DNA of 51,697 nucleotides. Origin: Nodularia sp. (in: cyanobacteria). Lineage in GTDB: Bacteria; Cyanobacteriota; Cyanobacteriia; Cyanobacteriales; Nostocaceae. Under the pieces are notes generated by a model, which saw only the letters and a program-made list of their open reading frames with translations, made no database searches and had not been told where the DNA came from. Location of the stretch: assembly GCA_007692755.1 (NCBI GenBank), contig REBL01000151.1:1-51697 (forward strand), in the 5' to 3' direction. This document shows, piece after piece, positions 1 through 8,751 of this stretch. Each line of letters opens with the position of its first letter. Within the stretch, counting starts at the first letter, position 1. Made by a program: the position numbers and the translations under genes.

Positions 1-142
1 TATGCCGTAGGCTTTACGACAAGCTCAGTACAAGTCTTGCCTGTTCTGGGCGGGCAGTCCTTGCCCTCACCCACAATAGTTTTATCTATTGCAACATTTT
101 AGACGTGTCCCCCAAAGAAGACTCAATGAAAAACTGAGTTTA

Positions 143-191
143 GTCCACTTCAGTGGACTTTAGCTATAAGCCAGGAACTTAAGTTCCTGGC
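143..191. repeat. Paired palindromic repeat
   Basis: Two adjacent hairpins are visible. Positions 143-158 have arms GTCCACT/AGTGGAC around two bases. Positions 170-191 form a perfect 22-bp palindrome with half-site GCCAGGAACTT. The unit looks like a dispersed cyanobacterial intergenic repeat. Function is unknown; it could act as a bidirectional RNA hairpin. Confidence 0.7.
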
Positions 192-429
192 GGCATCAGA
201 GTGGATGTATGATCAATCAGTTATCGTGTATTTTTGAGTAGAGCTACCTATGTGGTCAATACTCATTTATTTTATGCCCTAAGAATTAGTGATTTTTTAT
301 CCATTTAAAATAAGCGAAAAGCCGATAAAATAAGCTTTTTGACTTTTGACTTTTGCCTTGCGGTACTAGTTTTAGGGATTTCCAGAAAATAAATTGCCCC
401 ATTTCATCAGACCATATTTGTTCTTGATC

Positions 430-497
430 CCCCCTGCTCTCTGCTCCCCTGCTCCCTGCCCCCCTGCTCTCTGCTCCCCTGCTCTCTGCTCCCCTGC
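430..497. repeat. C/T-rich short tandem repeat (CCCCTGCTCTCTGCT type)
   Basis: Several imperfect copies of CCCCTGCTCTCTGCT lie head to tail, built from a shorter CTGCTCC unit. It sits just downstream of the stop of the minus-strand pentapeptide gene. It matches the short tandemly repeated repetitive sequence class known from filamentous cyanobacteria. The copies are contiguous without spacers, so this is not a CRISPR array. Confidence 0.8.
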
Positions 498-536
498 CTA
501 CCTCAGCAATGGAATATTTTTTTAATTGGAAGTTCC

Positions 537-926
537 TTAGCCCTCTTTAATTTGCAAGCCCTCTGACGTGGGGTCAAAATTCTGGGGAAAATGCGTGCTG
601 CGATCGCAATCTGCTTTTTCCAGTTTCGTTCCCTTAAGATTAGCTTGACGCAGGTCAGCTGAAAACAACAAAGCCCCCCGCAGATCAGCATCTTGTAAAT
701 TAGCTTGACTGAGATTTGCAAAGCTGAGGTCACAGCCTCTGAGATTCGCACCATTGAGATTCGCTTCACTCAAGTCAGAGTAACTGAGGTCAGACCCCTT
801 AATATCAATCCCTTGCAAATCAGCATCACCCAAATTCGCCCCACTAAAATTGCGTTTCCCCTCTGCATACCTTTCTAAGAGAATCACAGCAGTATTAATG
901 ATCTGTTGAGAGTTTGTTTCAGACAT
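537..926 (-). CDS. Pentapeptide-repeat protein
   Basis: This is a 129-residue protein. After a short N-terminal segment, residues about 28-105 are almost entirely A(D/N)LxX pentapeptides (for example ANLGDADLQG, SDLSYSDLSEANL, ADLRQANL). Such repeats fold into a right-handed quadrilateral beta helix. Proteins of this size are very common in cyanobacteria and most have no assigned role; some bind DNA gyrase or stabilise membranes, but nothing here points to either. There is no signal peptide or membrane segment. It is transcribed away from the polysaccharide kinase gene upstream, with a gap of about 130 nt, so operon membership is uncertain. The family call is firm and the function is unknown. 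Confidence 0.85.
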   Translation of the reverse strand: MSETNSQQIINTAVILLERYAEGKRNFSGANLGDADLQGIDIKGSDLSYSDLSEANLNGANLRGCDLSFANLSQANLQDADLRGALLFSADLRQANLKGTKLEKADCDRSTHFPQNFDPTSEGLQIKEG

Positions 927-1055
927 AGAACCGCCTCACAGCTTATCTAATGAGCATCGTAGTCGAAATTCATTTGCGATAGTCTCCAGTATACCCATTA
1001 ATTAAACTAAAATCGGCTTCTATAGATAGCTGAGGCTACTACAAAGACCCACCTT

Positions 1056-3248
1056 TTACATTACGCGATCATAATAACTGTTGAAATTACGTTTCTGCCC
1101 ATTAGCAACTATACCTAAAAGATTAATAGGAGCCATTTTTAGGTCAGCTACTACTCTCTCCAACACAGAACGGTCTGTTCTATCTATTCTGGCTACCACC
1201 AAAAGACCGTCTGTTTGGGAACCTACCAAACTAGTATCAGCTAGTCCAACGAGAGGCGGAACATCATAAATAACTAAGTCAAAGGTGTTGTGAAAATCTG
1301 CCATCAGTCGTTTCATTTTTTCGGATGAGAGCAACTTCGCACAATCCGGTGGCACAGGGCCAGAAGTAATGATAGATAATTCGTTCATAGAAGGTAGTTG
1401 TTTAATTACTTGTTCAACTGGTAAATTTGAACTAATTAAATTACTTAATCCCCATAGATTATTTAAATTGGATAAAGAATGAATTGTGGGTCGGCGCATA
1501 TCTGCATCTACAAGTAATACTCGTCGCCCCATATCTGTAGCTATTTGAGCTAGATTAAAAGCAATTGTAGATTTGCCCTCACCTTGCATCGGTGAACTAA
1601 TAGTAAGAGACCTGATTTGACTATCAGAATTTAACATTTGAATATTTGTATAAAGCATCCGTACAGCTTCTACAAAGTTGATGGAATAGTTGTTATAGTC
1701 TAGCTCTGCTACAGTATTGGTTTCGGTAGCAGTTTCAGTAACTGAATCTGACAACTGAACGATGGCATTTTGTGATTTAATGGTTTGGAGTTGATCGCTT
1801 TGCAATTCGCTATTGAAGGGAATATTGCCTAATAAAGGAATTTTTACCCTTTCTTTGATGCTCCAGGCGTTGTGATAGGTATGATCAAGCTTTTCTATGA
1901 GTAACGCCGCACCAATACCCAAAGAGATACTTGCAGCTAATCCTAGAATGATATCGCGGATGATATCTGAAGATACCACAGGATTTGTCGGCTGGTTGGG
2001 TACTTGAATTAATTGCCAACCTATTTGTGTCTGAGAATTTTGAATTTGTAAATTTTCGCGGCTAGATAAAAAACGATTCAGACTTTCAGTGGCAATTTGT
2101 AATCTACGCTGTATTTCAGTATATTGTCTGACTAGGTTCGGTAATTCGGTGCTTTGTTGTGCCAATATCTGTTGGTTTCTCTCCAGTTCCTGCTTGTTAA
2201 GCTCTAAAGACTGAAGTAAAGAGGCTGCTTCTGCGCGCTGGGTTCGGATATATCGTTCCGATTCTTCTTCTATTAATGGTATCAGGTTGTCCCGTTTCTC
2301 CCTTAATGTGATCATATTCGGGTTTTCGTCTTGTAAAAGAGTTGATGTAGTGGCAATTTGAATAATTAATTGCCGCAATTCAGTATTTAATGCCTGATAC
2401 ACAGGATACCTATCCAGCACAGCTTTTTTGCCGTCTTCACTTTGTAAAAAAGCAGCATTGGCACGAGCTTTCGCTAACTGTAGTTCAAGTTCTTGATTTT
2501 GTTGCGTGAAATTAACAGTTTGTCCAGCAATTTGACTGGCAAGGGAATCTGGACTCAGAAAATTATATCTTTGTTGAAAAAGTTGCAATTCTCTCTGAAC
2601 TTGATTGACTCGATTTTGGAGAGATGGTAGTTCTCTGTTAATGTATTCTAATCCTTGACCTAGCCTAGTTTGCTGTTTCTCCTTGCTGTATTCTAAATAA
2701 CCTTGAGCGATTTGCTCTAATACTTGTTGCGATTCCAGTGGATCTTGACTACGATAGCGTACTTCTAAAATCTTAGTTTCCCCTAAACGAGAAATGCTAA
2801 AAGAACGGCTCAGATAGTTATAGTTAATGTGTGGATAGGTAGCTTGTAACTGCTTAATGCTGTTATCAATCACTTCAGGACTCTTGAGAACTAGAATTTG
2901 ACTTTCATAATCTAAAGTCGATTGATTAGATGACCTCAATGGGTTAATTCCTCTGACCACATCACTTACTCTATTATCATAAGCAACAGGTTCAATAAGC
3001 ATCTGAAACCTGCTTTCGTATTGTAGTGGTTTGGGATTTACTATTAAGTTGATAACTACACCTACCATCATAGTTGTGGTTACCCCAACAATGAGTCCCA
3101 TTCGGCGCTGCAACAATTCCACAAATGGTTTATAGTTCCATTCTTCACCTTGCTCTTCATTGCCCAGGGTATTTTGATATGGAGAAAATGGAATTATCGG
3201 ATTTTTACTAGTTTCGAGATTTGAAGATCCGTTGGCTCGATTATTCAT
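1056..3248 (-). CDS. Wzz/Wzc-type polysaccharide chain-length regulator and tyrosine autokinase
   Basis: The 730-residue protein fuses an inner-membrane Wzz domain to a cytoplasmic BY-kinase. The first membrane segment is at residues about 51-70 and the second at about 425-450, with a long coiled-coil-rich periplasmic part between them. The kinase shows Walker A GEGKS (556-560), Walker A' VLLVDADMRRP (577-587) and Walker B DLVIYDVPP (657-665). A C-terminal tyrosine pair (725-726) is the likely autophosphorylation site, shorter than the tyrosine cluster of E. coli Wzc. Such proteins control chain length and export in Wzy-dependent pathways. It is divergent from the large plus-strand polysaccharide locus, separated by 1.4 kb, and very probably serves it. 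No Wza-type outer-membrane exporter is seen in the window. Confidence 0.92.
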   Translation of the reverse strand: MNNRANGSSNLETSKNPIIPFSPYQNTLGNEEQGEEWNYKPFVELLQRRMGLIVGVTTTMMVGVVINLIVNPKPLQYESRFQMLIEPVAYDNRVSDVVRGINPLRSSNQSTLDYESQILVLKSPEVIDNSIKQLQATYPHINYNYLSRSFSISRLGETKILEVRYRSQDPLESQQVLEQIAQGYLEYSKEKQQTRLGQGLEYINRELPSLQNRVNQVQRELQLFQQRYNFLSPDSLASQIAGQTVNFTQQNQELELQLAKARANAAFLQSEDGKKAVLDRYPVYQALNTELRQLIIQIATTSTLLQDENPNMITLREKRDNLIPLIEEESERYIRTQRAEAASLLQSLELNKQELERNQQILAQQSTELPNLVRQYTEIQRRLQIATESLNRFLSSRENLQIQNSQTQIGWQLIQVPNQPTNPVVSSDIIRDIILGLAASISLGIGAALLIEKLDHTYHNAWSIKERVKIPLLGNIPFNSELQSDQLQTIKSQNAIVQLSDSVTETATETNTVAELDYNNYSINFVEAVRMLYTNIQMLNSDSQIRSLTISSPMQGEGKSTIAFNLAQIATDMGRRVLLVDADMRRPTIHSLSNLNNLWGLSNLISSNLPVEQVIKQLPSMNELSIITSGPVPPDCAKLLSSEKMKRLMADFHNTFDLVIYDVPPLVGLADTSLVGSQTDGLLVVARIDRTDRSVLERVVADLKMAPINLLGIVANGQKRNFNSYYDRVM

Positions 3249-4634
3249 AGATTTATATAATGATGAAATTTTGGAGTAGTCTATTACTATTTATTTAGGC
3301 TAAATCGGTCAAATTTTGCTTTTGTGGGAGGACAAAACTCATATTTTCAGCCCTTATTAACAAGAAACTGCGTTGTTATGATAACTGATTCTATTGCTTC
3401 ATATTTTTGCTATTCTCCTTTGAGTTTGTATTGTAAAACTATAGGACTCATATTTGACTTATGAAACACACCCTACATATACTTGGATTTTTTCAATAAT
3501 CAAATCGGATTCCTATAGCAAGTAGTTTCATTTTTTTACTCAATCTAAATTATTAATAGTTAACTTATATATTTTAATTATGTCAATAGTGAAAATTAAG
3601 AAACATTAGAAACTTAATCCATTTTTTAGAGATTTTTGAAAAAGCAAAGAGGTATGATGATCAGCGCGATCGCCTGGGAAATTTCAGCAAGGGATAATAA
3701 ATATCGAAGTCTGAGCATTAGCGAATTGATGGAAGTATCCGCTCTAAGTCTTAATTTGACTAGATGATGCTCAAGTCATTTATTAGCCTAAGCTGTGGAA
3801 CGCTGTGCGGACATCTTCTGCCTATTGGCGCAGCATTTTACCTTGGTAGAAGTACGAAAAGCGCGACTGTGTTGCTGTTTTCATGAGTTGTATATCAAGC
3901 ATGAAAATTGTCACTACTATATTTAGCAGTAGCAATAAAAAATACACATGATTTCGATGCCTGGATCAATTTATTTTTATACATAAATATTTACGTATAT
4001 GTGTGCCGGATTTAGTATAACACTCTATCTCAGATAGTTATATGTCAGTTAGGATCTTTGATTACTTCGTGAGAAAGTATACGCTAAAAAAATGTTTGTC
4101 GAATTGATCAAGTAAATATTAAACAATTACACGACTGAGCATTAATTTTACTATGGCTGCATAAATCATGGCTGCCCTCATATCCAGTAATAACTCGTAA
4201 TTCTTTATCATATGAGGATTATCCACCAATTAACAATACGTACAATTACGGCTTATTTAAGTAAGGAATTAAAATTTTAGTAGAGAAAATCATCTGCCAA
4301 ATAAGCCAATTTGTAAATATTTCTTTTGTTTTATGTTGTTATGTGAATATCTTCCCCAGGGCTACTGTGAAAGATATAGAACATAATAGGGTTGAGTAAC
4401 TATATATTTTGTCAAGCAAATTTACATAGCTTGATAAAAAACTATTAGTTACTGGGTAAGATAAAAAGATAGTAGTAAAGTTTCAATATAGGATCACATT
4501 TATTACCAAAATTTAGTCACGCTTATCGAACTATCAGGGGGCAAAGGTGGACGTTGTTTTACATCCGTGATTCACTAATTACTGAAATGGTTCGGTGGTA
4601 TCACCAAAAAGTTGTTCAATCTAGAATATGATTA
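3249..4634. other. 1.4 kb AT-rich divergent intergenic region
   Basis: No open frame of convincing length or codon use is seen on either strand. One HIP1 octamer lies near 3668. The region separates the minus-strand autokinase from the first plus-strand glycosyltransferase, so it must hold the promoters for both directions, but I cannot point to specific promoter boxes. The stretch around 3780-3900 is less AT-rich than the rest and could be decayed coding sequence. Confidence 0.6.
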
Positions 4635-5960
4635 ATGAAACTCAACAAATGGATTAATCAAAAGGTAATATCGCCATCCATTGCTCTGGAGTCAGCATCT
4701 GAATATGAGGATTCTTTCCCAGTTCAGCAATCAATTAAATTATCTGTTGTCACACAGTATTTTCCCCCTGACTATGCTGCTACGGGACAATTAATTGAGG
4801 AACTTGTTAAGCAGTTAGAACAGCAAGGGGTAAATATTGAGGTCTTTACCAGTCAGCCTGGATATGCCTTTGGCTTAAGTACGGCTCCATGTTTAGAACG
4901 TGTTGATGGAATTAAGATCCAGCGATCGCGTAGCGCTCAACTTTTTCCAGGCAGAATTCGTGGTAAGCTTGCCAATGGTGTTTTATATACCTTACGCAGT
5001 TTTCTATACTTGCTGAGAGCTTGGCGGCGTAATGATGTATTATTAGTAACTACAGCCCCACCATTTTTACCCATTGTAGGTTACTTAGTCAATATCCTCT
5101 TCAAACTGCCCTACGTCTGCATAATATATGATCTCTATCCAGATATTGTGGTTTCGTTGGGTGTAGTGTCTAAGAATCACTGGGTGGCAAAACTTTGGCT
5201 GGCACTGAATCGGCGAGTTTGGCTGAAGGCTAAAGGAATTGTAGTTCTTAGTCCTGAGATGAAACAACGGGTTTTAGAGCATTGTCCGCAAGTGGCGCAT
5301 AAAGTTTCTATCATTCATAGTTGGGCTAACCCTGAATTTATCGTACCCATTGCCAAACAAGAAAACTGGTTTGCTTGGAAGCACAACTTAGTAAATAAAT
5401 TTACCGTGCTTTATTCTGGTAACATGGGTCGATGTCATGACATAGATACTTTATTAAAGGCTGCGATAGAACTGCAAGATGAGCCAATTCAGTTTGTGTG
5501 TATTGGTGGGGGAGCCAAACGTGAAGAATTAATTGTACAAGTCAATGAATTAGGGCTACATAATTTTACATTTTTGCCTTATCAAGATAAAAAAGATTTG
5601 CCCTATTCCCTCACTTCTGGCGATTTGTCTTTGGTGAGTATTAATTCATCCAGTGAAAGTTTAGTGTTACCTAGCAAGCTTTACTCAGCATTAGCCAGTG
5701 GCAGGCCATTGGCGATAGTTTGTTCACCCCAATCCAGCTTAAGAGAACTAATTGGCGAAGCCGAATGTGGTGCAGCATTTGATTATGGTGACGGTCATGG
5801 ACTGGCGGAATTTATCCGCTTGCTTCAGCGTAACCAACAAGTAGGGGAGCAGATGGGTAAAGCAGCTCGTAAGTATTTACAATCACACTTTACGCCTAAA
5901 ATCATTGCTCAACAATACCTTGATGTTTTGCGTCAGGCGTTGAAAATTCCTAAAATTTAA
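4635..5960 (+). CDS. Glycosyltransferase family 4 (WbuB-like)
   Basis: This 441-residue protein has the GT-B layout. The N-terminal acceptor domain begins at residue about 35 with LSVVTQYFPPDYAATG, the typical opening of WbuB-like GT4 enzymes. The donor half begins near residue 259 (LYSGNMGRCHDIDTLLKA) and carries VLPSKLYSALASGRPLAI at about 345-362, where family members bind the nucleotide sugar. The first 34 residues are an unusual extension before the fold; ATG at 4635 is the only start in frame upstream of the conserved part, so the extension appears real. It is the first gene of the plus-strand locus and probably adds an early sugar of the repeat unit. Donor and acceptor cannot be read from sequence. 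Confidence 0.88.
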   Translation: MKLNKWINQKVISPSIALESASEYEDSFPVQQSIKLSVVTQYFPPDYAATGQLIEELVKQLEQQGVNIEVFTSQPGYAFGLSTAPCLERVDGIKIQRSRSAQLFPGRIRGKLANGVLYTLRSFLYLLRAWRRNDVLLVTTAPPFLPIVGYLVNILFKLPYVCIIYDLYPDIVVSLGVVSKNHWVAKLWLALNRRVWLKAKGIVVLSPEMKQRVLEHCPQVAHKVSIIHSWANPEFIVPIAKQENWFAWKHNLVNKFTVLYSGNMGRCHDIDTLLKAAIELQDEPIQFVCIGGGAKREELIVQVNELGLHNFTFLPYQDKKDLPYSLTSGDLSLVSINSSSESLVLPSKLYSALASGRPLAIVCSPQSSLRELIGEAECGAAFDYGDGHGLAEFIRLLQRNQQVGEQMGKAARKYLQSHFTPKIIAQQYLDVLRQALKIPKI

Positions 5961-6272
5961 GCTTCTTTTGGCATGGTAGAGGAGTTGGGCAGAGTGATTC
6001 AATACTTCAAACAAGTTAATGTGTATAATTCATCTATCTGTGGTATAAGTTATTCAGGAAAATAAAGGACAAAAATAGAAGCGTAAATCACTGACTGATT
6101 TATTCTCAGAAAATTAAAAATCACACTTTATTAAAAAAAGTATTGAAAAATATTCAATGCTGACTCTAAATATAGAGTGCTAGTTTTTAGGAGTTGGGCT
6201 TTGATGGTCTAATTGATCTCAGTCCCTCCCCACGTAACCTTCCTATCTTATTATTTATATTAGGAGGTCGAA
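5961..6272. other. Intergenic, AT-rich, no gene seen
   Basis: The 312 nt between the first glycosyltransferase and the small zinc-ribbon-like gene contain no credible frame. They end in a strong Shine-Dalgarno sequence for the next gene. Confidence 0.6.
6262..6268 (+). promoter_or_regulatory. Strong ribosome binding site fixing a TTG start
   Basis: AGGAGGT lies four bases before a TTG at 6273 and no ATG follows within a sensible distance. It is the reason for choosing the TTG start of the next gene. Confidence 0.75.
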
Positions 6273-6698
6273 TTGCAGAAAAGGTGTGACCGAAATCGGA
6301 AACGTTCCAAACGTAGAGCTATCTACTGTCCTATTCATGGCTGTTATCTCGATAGTGTGAGTAAAAAATATCGACTTTTTGCTGACCAACCCGGTCAGTT
6401 AGAGCAACGGGGTTTAAGTCGGCGGGCTGCATCGTTGTCGATAGCAAATCACACAGCTGTTCCTATACAAGGGGAGTGGTTAGAGGCTTTTTGGTGTGAA
6501 CAGTGTCAGCAAAAAAATTGGTATTATGTGCGTCAGTCTGATGATGGCATATATAAGATTTCCTTAGCGCCCAGGGAATTATGGCAGCAGGTAACAGGAG
6601 TAATTGATCCTCATGGTAATCCTTCTGTGGGTGAGTTTACGCGCAAAAATTCTAAACAGCTAAGTTGTCATACTGTAAATTCTTTTTATTGTCTATGA
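6273..6698 (+). CDS. Small zinc-ribbon-like conserved protein of unknown function
   Basis: The gene encodes 141 residues from a TTG start preceded by AGGAGGT. The N-terminus is strongly basic (CDRNRKRSKRR). Two cysteine pairs, CPIHGC (C19, C24) and CEQC (C75, C78), could form a zinc ribbon, with H22 as a further ligand candidate. The middle part is rich in aromatic residues (FWCEQCQQKNWYYV), and the C-terminal part has GVIDPHGNPSVGEFTRK. There is no signal peptide or membrane segment. I do not recognise a named family. It stands alone between a glycosyltransferase and cysC with large gaps on both sides, so it may have its own promoter. Nucleic-acid binding is one possibility from the basic N-terminus, but this is inference. 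Confidence 0.75.
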   Translation: MQKRCDRNRKRSKRRAIYCPIHGCYLDSVSKKYRLFADQPGQLEQRGLSRRAASLSIANHTAVPIQGEWLEAFWCEQCQQKNWYYVRQSDDGIYKISLAPRELWQQVTGVIDPHGNPSVGEFTRKNSKQLSCHTVNSFYCL

Positions 6699-7046
6699 AT
6701 AGTCACAAAAGTTTTAAAAAGGAGGATTAATTCGTAGTATTTAGTATTTCCAGAAGATGCAGTTTAGCTACTTTTTTAGCAACTTGTCCTTATAGCATTT
6801 CAGAAATATTAAATCCTGAGTTTTCTGTAACACTACAGATGATTTTGCTAAAGCGATGGAGAGACAATAAATTTAGAGGAAATTTTAAAAGCTATAGTTG
6901 ACTAAAATCACAGCCGACCACTTTTCAAACAACCTCTGAACTGGGATTTTTTGATAGCAAACTCAAGTTCAACTAAAAGCTGTTCGTGGGTCTGGGTAAT
7001 ATAGTGGTTTATAATACCAAATAATTTGAAAACAGAGGAGCGAACA
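6699..7046. other. Intergenic, no gene seen
   Basis: A good Shine-Dalgarno-like AAGGAGG occurs near 6718, but no start codon follows at the right distance. It may be the leftover of a lost gene. The end of the stretch supplies GAGGAG at 7035-7040 for cysC. Confidence 0.5.
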
Positions 7047-7601
7047 ATGACAGATATTGGTGCAACAATTTGGTTTACAGGATTGAGTGGTGCTGGTAAA
7101 ACTACTATTAGCGCTGAAGTCGCAAAAATATTACGCCAGCGTGGACTCAAAGTAGAGGTTTTAGATGGAGATATAGTTCGCCAAAATCTCACTAAAGATT
7201 TAGGGTTTAGTAGGGCAGATAGAGATGAAAATATTCGCAGAATTGGTTTTGTTGCCCAATTATTAACTCGAAATGGTGTGGTAGTATTAGTTTCTGCTAT
7301 TTCTCCATATGGGGATGTACGGCAAGAGGTACGCCAAAAAATTGGGAATAATTTTATTGAAGTTTATGTAAATGCGCCTTTGGCTACTTGTGAAGAGCGT
7401 GATGTTAAAGGCTTGTATAAACGAGCGCGTCAAGGAGAAATTAAGTTTTTCACGGGAATTGATGACCCTTATGAACCTCCTTTAAAAGCAGAAGTTGAGT
7501 GTTTGACTGGTCAAGAAGATATAGAACAAAGCGTGGCTAAAGTAATATCACAGTTCGATGTTTTATGTGACAATTTAGCTGGAGCTTCTGCTTGTTTATA
7601 A
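7047..7601 (+). CDS. cysC: Adenylylsulfate (APS) kinase
   Basis: APS kinase phosphorylates adenosine 5'-phosphosulfate with ATP to give PAPS, the universal sulfate donor. The 184-residue protein is close to the usual length. It shows the P-loop GLSGAGKTT (residues 12-20), LDGDIVRQNLTKDLGFS with the conserved GD pair near 41-42, RADRDENIRRIG, and FFTGIDDPYEPP near the C-terminus. I chose ATG 7047 because GAGGAG ends six bases before it; an in-frame TTG 21 nt upstream lacks a site. No ATP sulfurylase is nearby. Its position just ahead of the exporter and of two sulfotransferase-like genes suggests it supplies PAPS for polysaccharide sulfation rather than for general sulfate assimilation. The family call is firm; the dedicated role is inference. 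Confidence 0.93.
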   Translation: MTDIGATIWFTGLSGAGKTTISAEVAKILRQRGLKVEVLDGDIVRQNLTKDLGFSRADRDENIRRIGFVAQLLTRNGVVVLVSAISPYGDVRQEVRQKIGNNFIEVYVNAPLATCEERDVKGLYKRARQGEIKFFTGIDDPYEPPLKAEVECLTGQEDIEQSVAKVISQFDVLCDNLAGASACL

Positions 7602-7668
7602 TTTAATCCGGTTCAGTTAGGGTAATTTTTTTTTAATCGGGTAGGTTAATTTGCTCCAAAAAACCCAA

Positions 7669-7762
7669 GATTATCAAGATTTTTTTGGGTGGCGCTGTTC
7701 TTTCATGAACTGGATCAATTTATCAGGTAGAAGGAACAGTGCCAACCTCCGCTTTGATAATC
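7669..7762. repeat. Long imperfect inverted repeat
   Basis: The outer arms GATTATCAA (7669-7677) and TTGATAATC (7754-7762) are exact complements. The inner arms GGCGCTGTTCTTT (7691-7703) and AAGGAACAGTGCC (7731-7743) pair at 11 of 13 positions, with further partial pairing between. The structure fills most of the gap between cysC and the exporter permease. It could be a transcription attenuator, an RNA processing hairpin or a relic of a small mobile repeat. Confidence 0.65.
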
Positions 7763-7839
7763 ATAAAAATCCTCCAACCGAATCAGTCAAGCATTAGAAA
7801 TTACAGAATATATACTAAGTAAAATAGGGTAATTTTAAT

Positions 7840-8703
7840 GTGAGGAAACCGAGGACATTTTCTAACAGAGTTATTTATACTTCAGAGAGTAGGATTCGCC
7901 ACCCTTTGCAATTATTTCGAGAGATGGGGCGCGATTTGCTGGCTTCAAGAGAACTAGCATGGCGATTATTAGTCAGAGATATTAGCGCTCAATATCGACA
8001 GTCTCTTTTTGGAGTGTTGTGGGCATTTTTACCACCAATTATTACGGCGACTGGGTTGCTCGTAGCTAGAAATGCTGGGGCGGTAAATATAGGAGAAACA
8101 GAAATTCCCTATCCAGCTTATGTGATGTTTAGCATGGCACTCTGGCAGACTTTTGTGGAATCATTAAATAGTCCAATTGCCGCAGTGAATTCAGCAAAAC
8201 CAATGTTGGCAAAAATTAACTTCCCAAAAGAAGCGATTATATTAGCCAAGGTGGGGGAAGTATTCTTTAACTTTGGCATTAAGTCAATTTTGATTTTAGG
8301 CTTGTTTATTTGGTTCCAGATTCCTGTGACTTGGAGTATATTGCTTGCCCCAGTAGCTTTGATTCACTTGGTCATATTAGGTACGGGAATTGGTTTGTTG
8401 TTGGCTCCTATTGGGGCTTTATATGGAGATATCGCCAAAGCTATACCGTTAATTTTATCTCCTTGGTTGTTGTTGACTCCGGTGATTTATCCGACTCCTA
8501 AACAGGGATTATTTGCTACTATTGTTAATTTAAATCCGGTAACACCTTTATTGGTGACTACACGGGATTTAGCGACAAGTGGATTAGTGACTAACCCGGC
8601 TGGTTTTTGGGTAGTTAGTGGTTTGGCTTTTGGGGTGTTACTAATAGCTTGGGTATGGTATCGGTTGGCAATTCCGTTTGTTGTGGAGCGGATGAGTTCG
8701 TAA
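7840..8703 (+). CDS. wzm: ABC-2 polysaccharide exporter permease (Wzm-like)
   Basis: This 287-residue membrane protein shows about six hydrophobic segments. The N-terminal cytoplasmic part contains LAWRLLVRDISAQYRQSLFGVLWAFLPP, the hallmark of TagG/Wzm/KpsM permeases before the first membrane helix. The start is a GTG at 7840; an overlapping ATG at 7838 runs straight into TGA in its own frame, and the next in-frame Met is residue 29. The protein pairs with the ATP-binding subunit 48 nt downstream to form a transporter that moves a lipid-linked glycan across the inner membrane. Confidence 0.92.
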   Translation: MRKPRTFSNRVIYTSESRIRHPLQLFREMGRDLLASRELAWRLLVRDISAQYRQSLFGVLWAFLPPIITATGLLVARNAGAVNIGETEIPYPAYVMFSMALWQTFVESLNSPIAAVNSAKPMLAKINFPKEAIILAKVGEVFFNFGIKSILILGLFIWFQIPVTWSILLAPVALIHLVILGTGIGLLLAPIGALYGDIAKAIPLILSPWLLLTPVIYPTPKQGLFATIVNLNPVTPLLVTTRDLATSGLVTNPAGFWVVSGLAFGVLLIAWVWYRLAIPFVVERMSS

Positions 8704-8751
8704 TTTATTCCCTGATTGTATTTGTAGTTAATTTTATATTCATTACTAGCT

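Larger units (their letters stand above)
1..536. other. Intergenic region with repeats, no gene seen
   Basis: No credible reading frame is seen here. The stretch carries a GGGCAGTCCTTGCCC-type hairpin at about 47-66, whose relatives (GGGCAAGATGCC followed by CCACAAGAG) recur at 34163-34190 and 41740-41767. It also carries the paired palindromes at 143-191 and the C/T-rich tandem repeat at 430-497. These are the kinds of dispersed repeats that crowd intergenic space in heterocystous cyanobacteria. Confidence 0.7.

Noticed and set aside
430-497. Possible CRISPR array
   Set aside because: The repeated units are short and directly contiguous without unique spacers; it is a simple tandem repeat.
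503-769. 88-codon minus-strand frame overlapping the pentapeptide gene
   Set aside because: It lies out of frame inside a clear pentapeptide-repeat gene and has no recognisable protein pattern.
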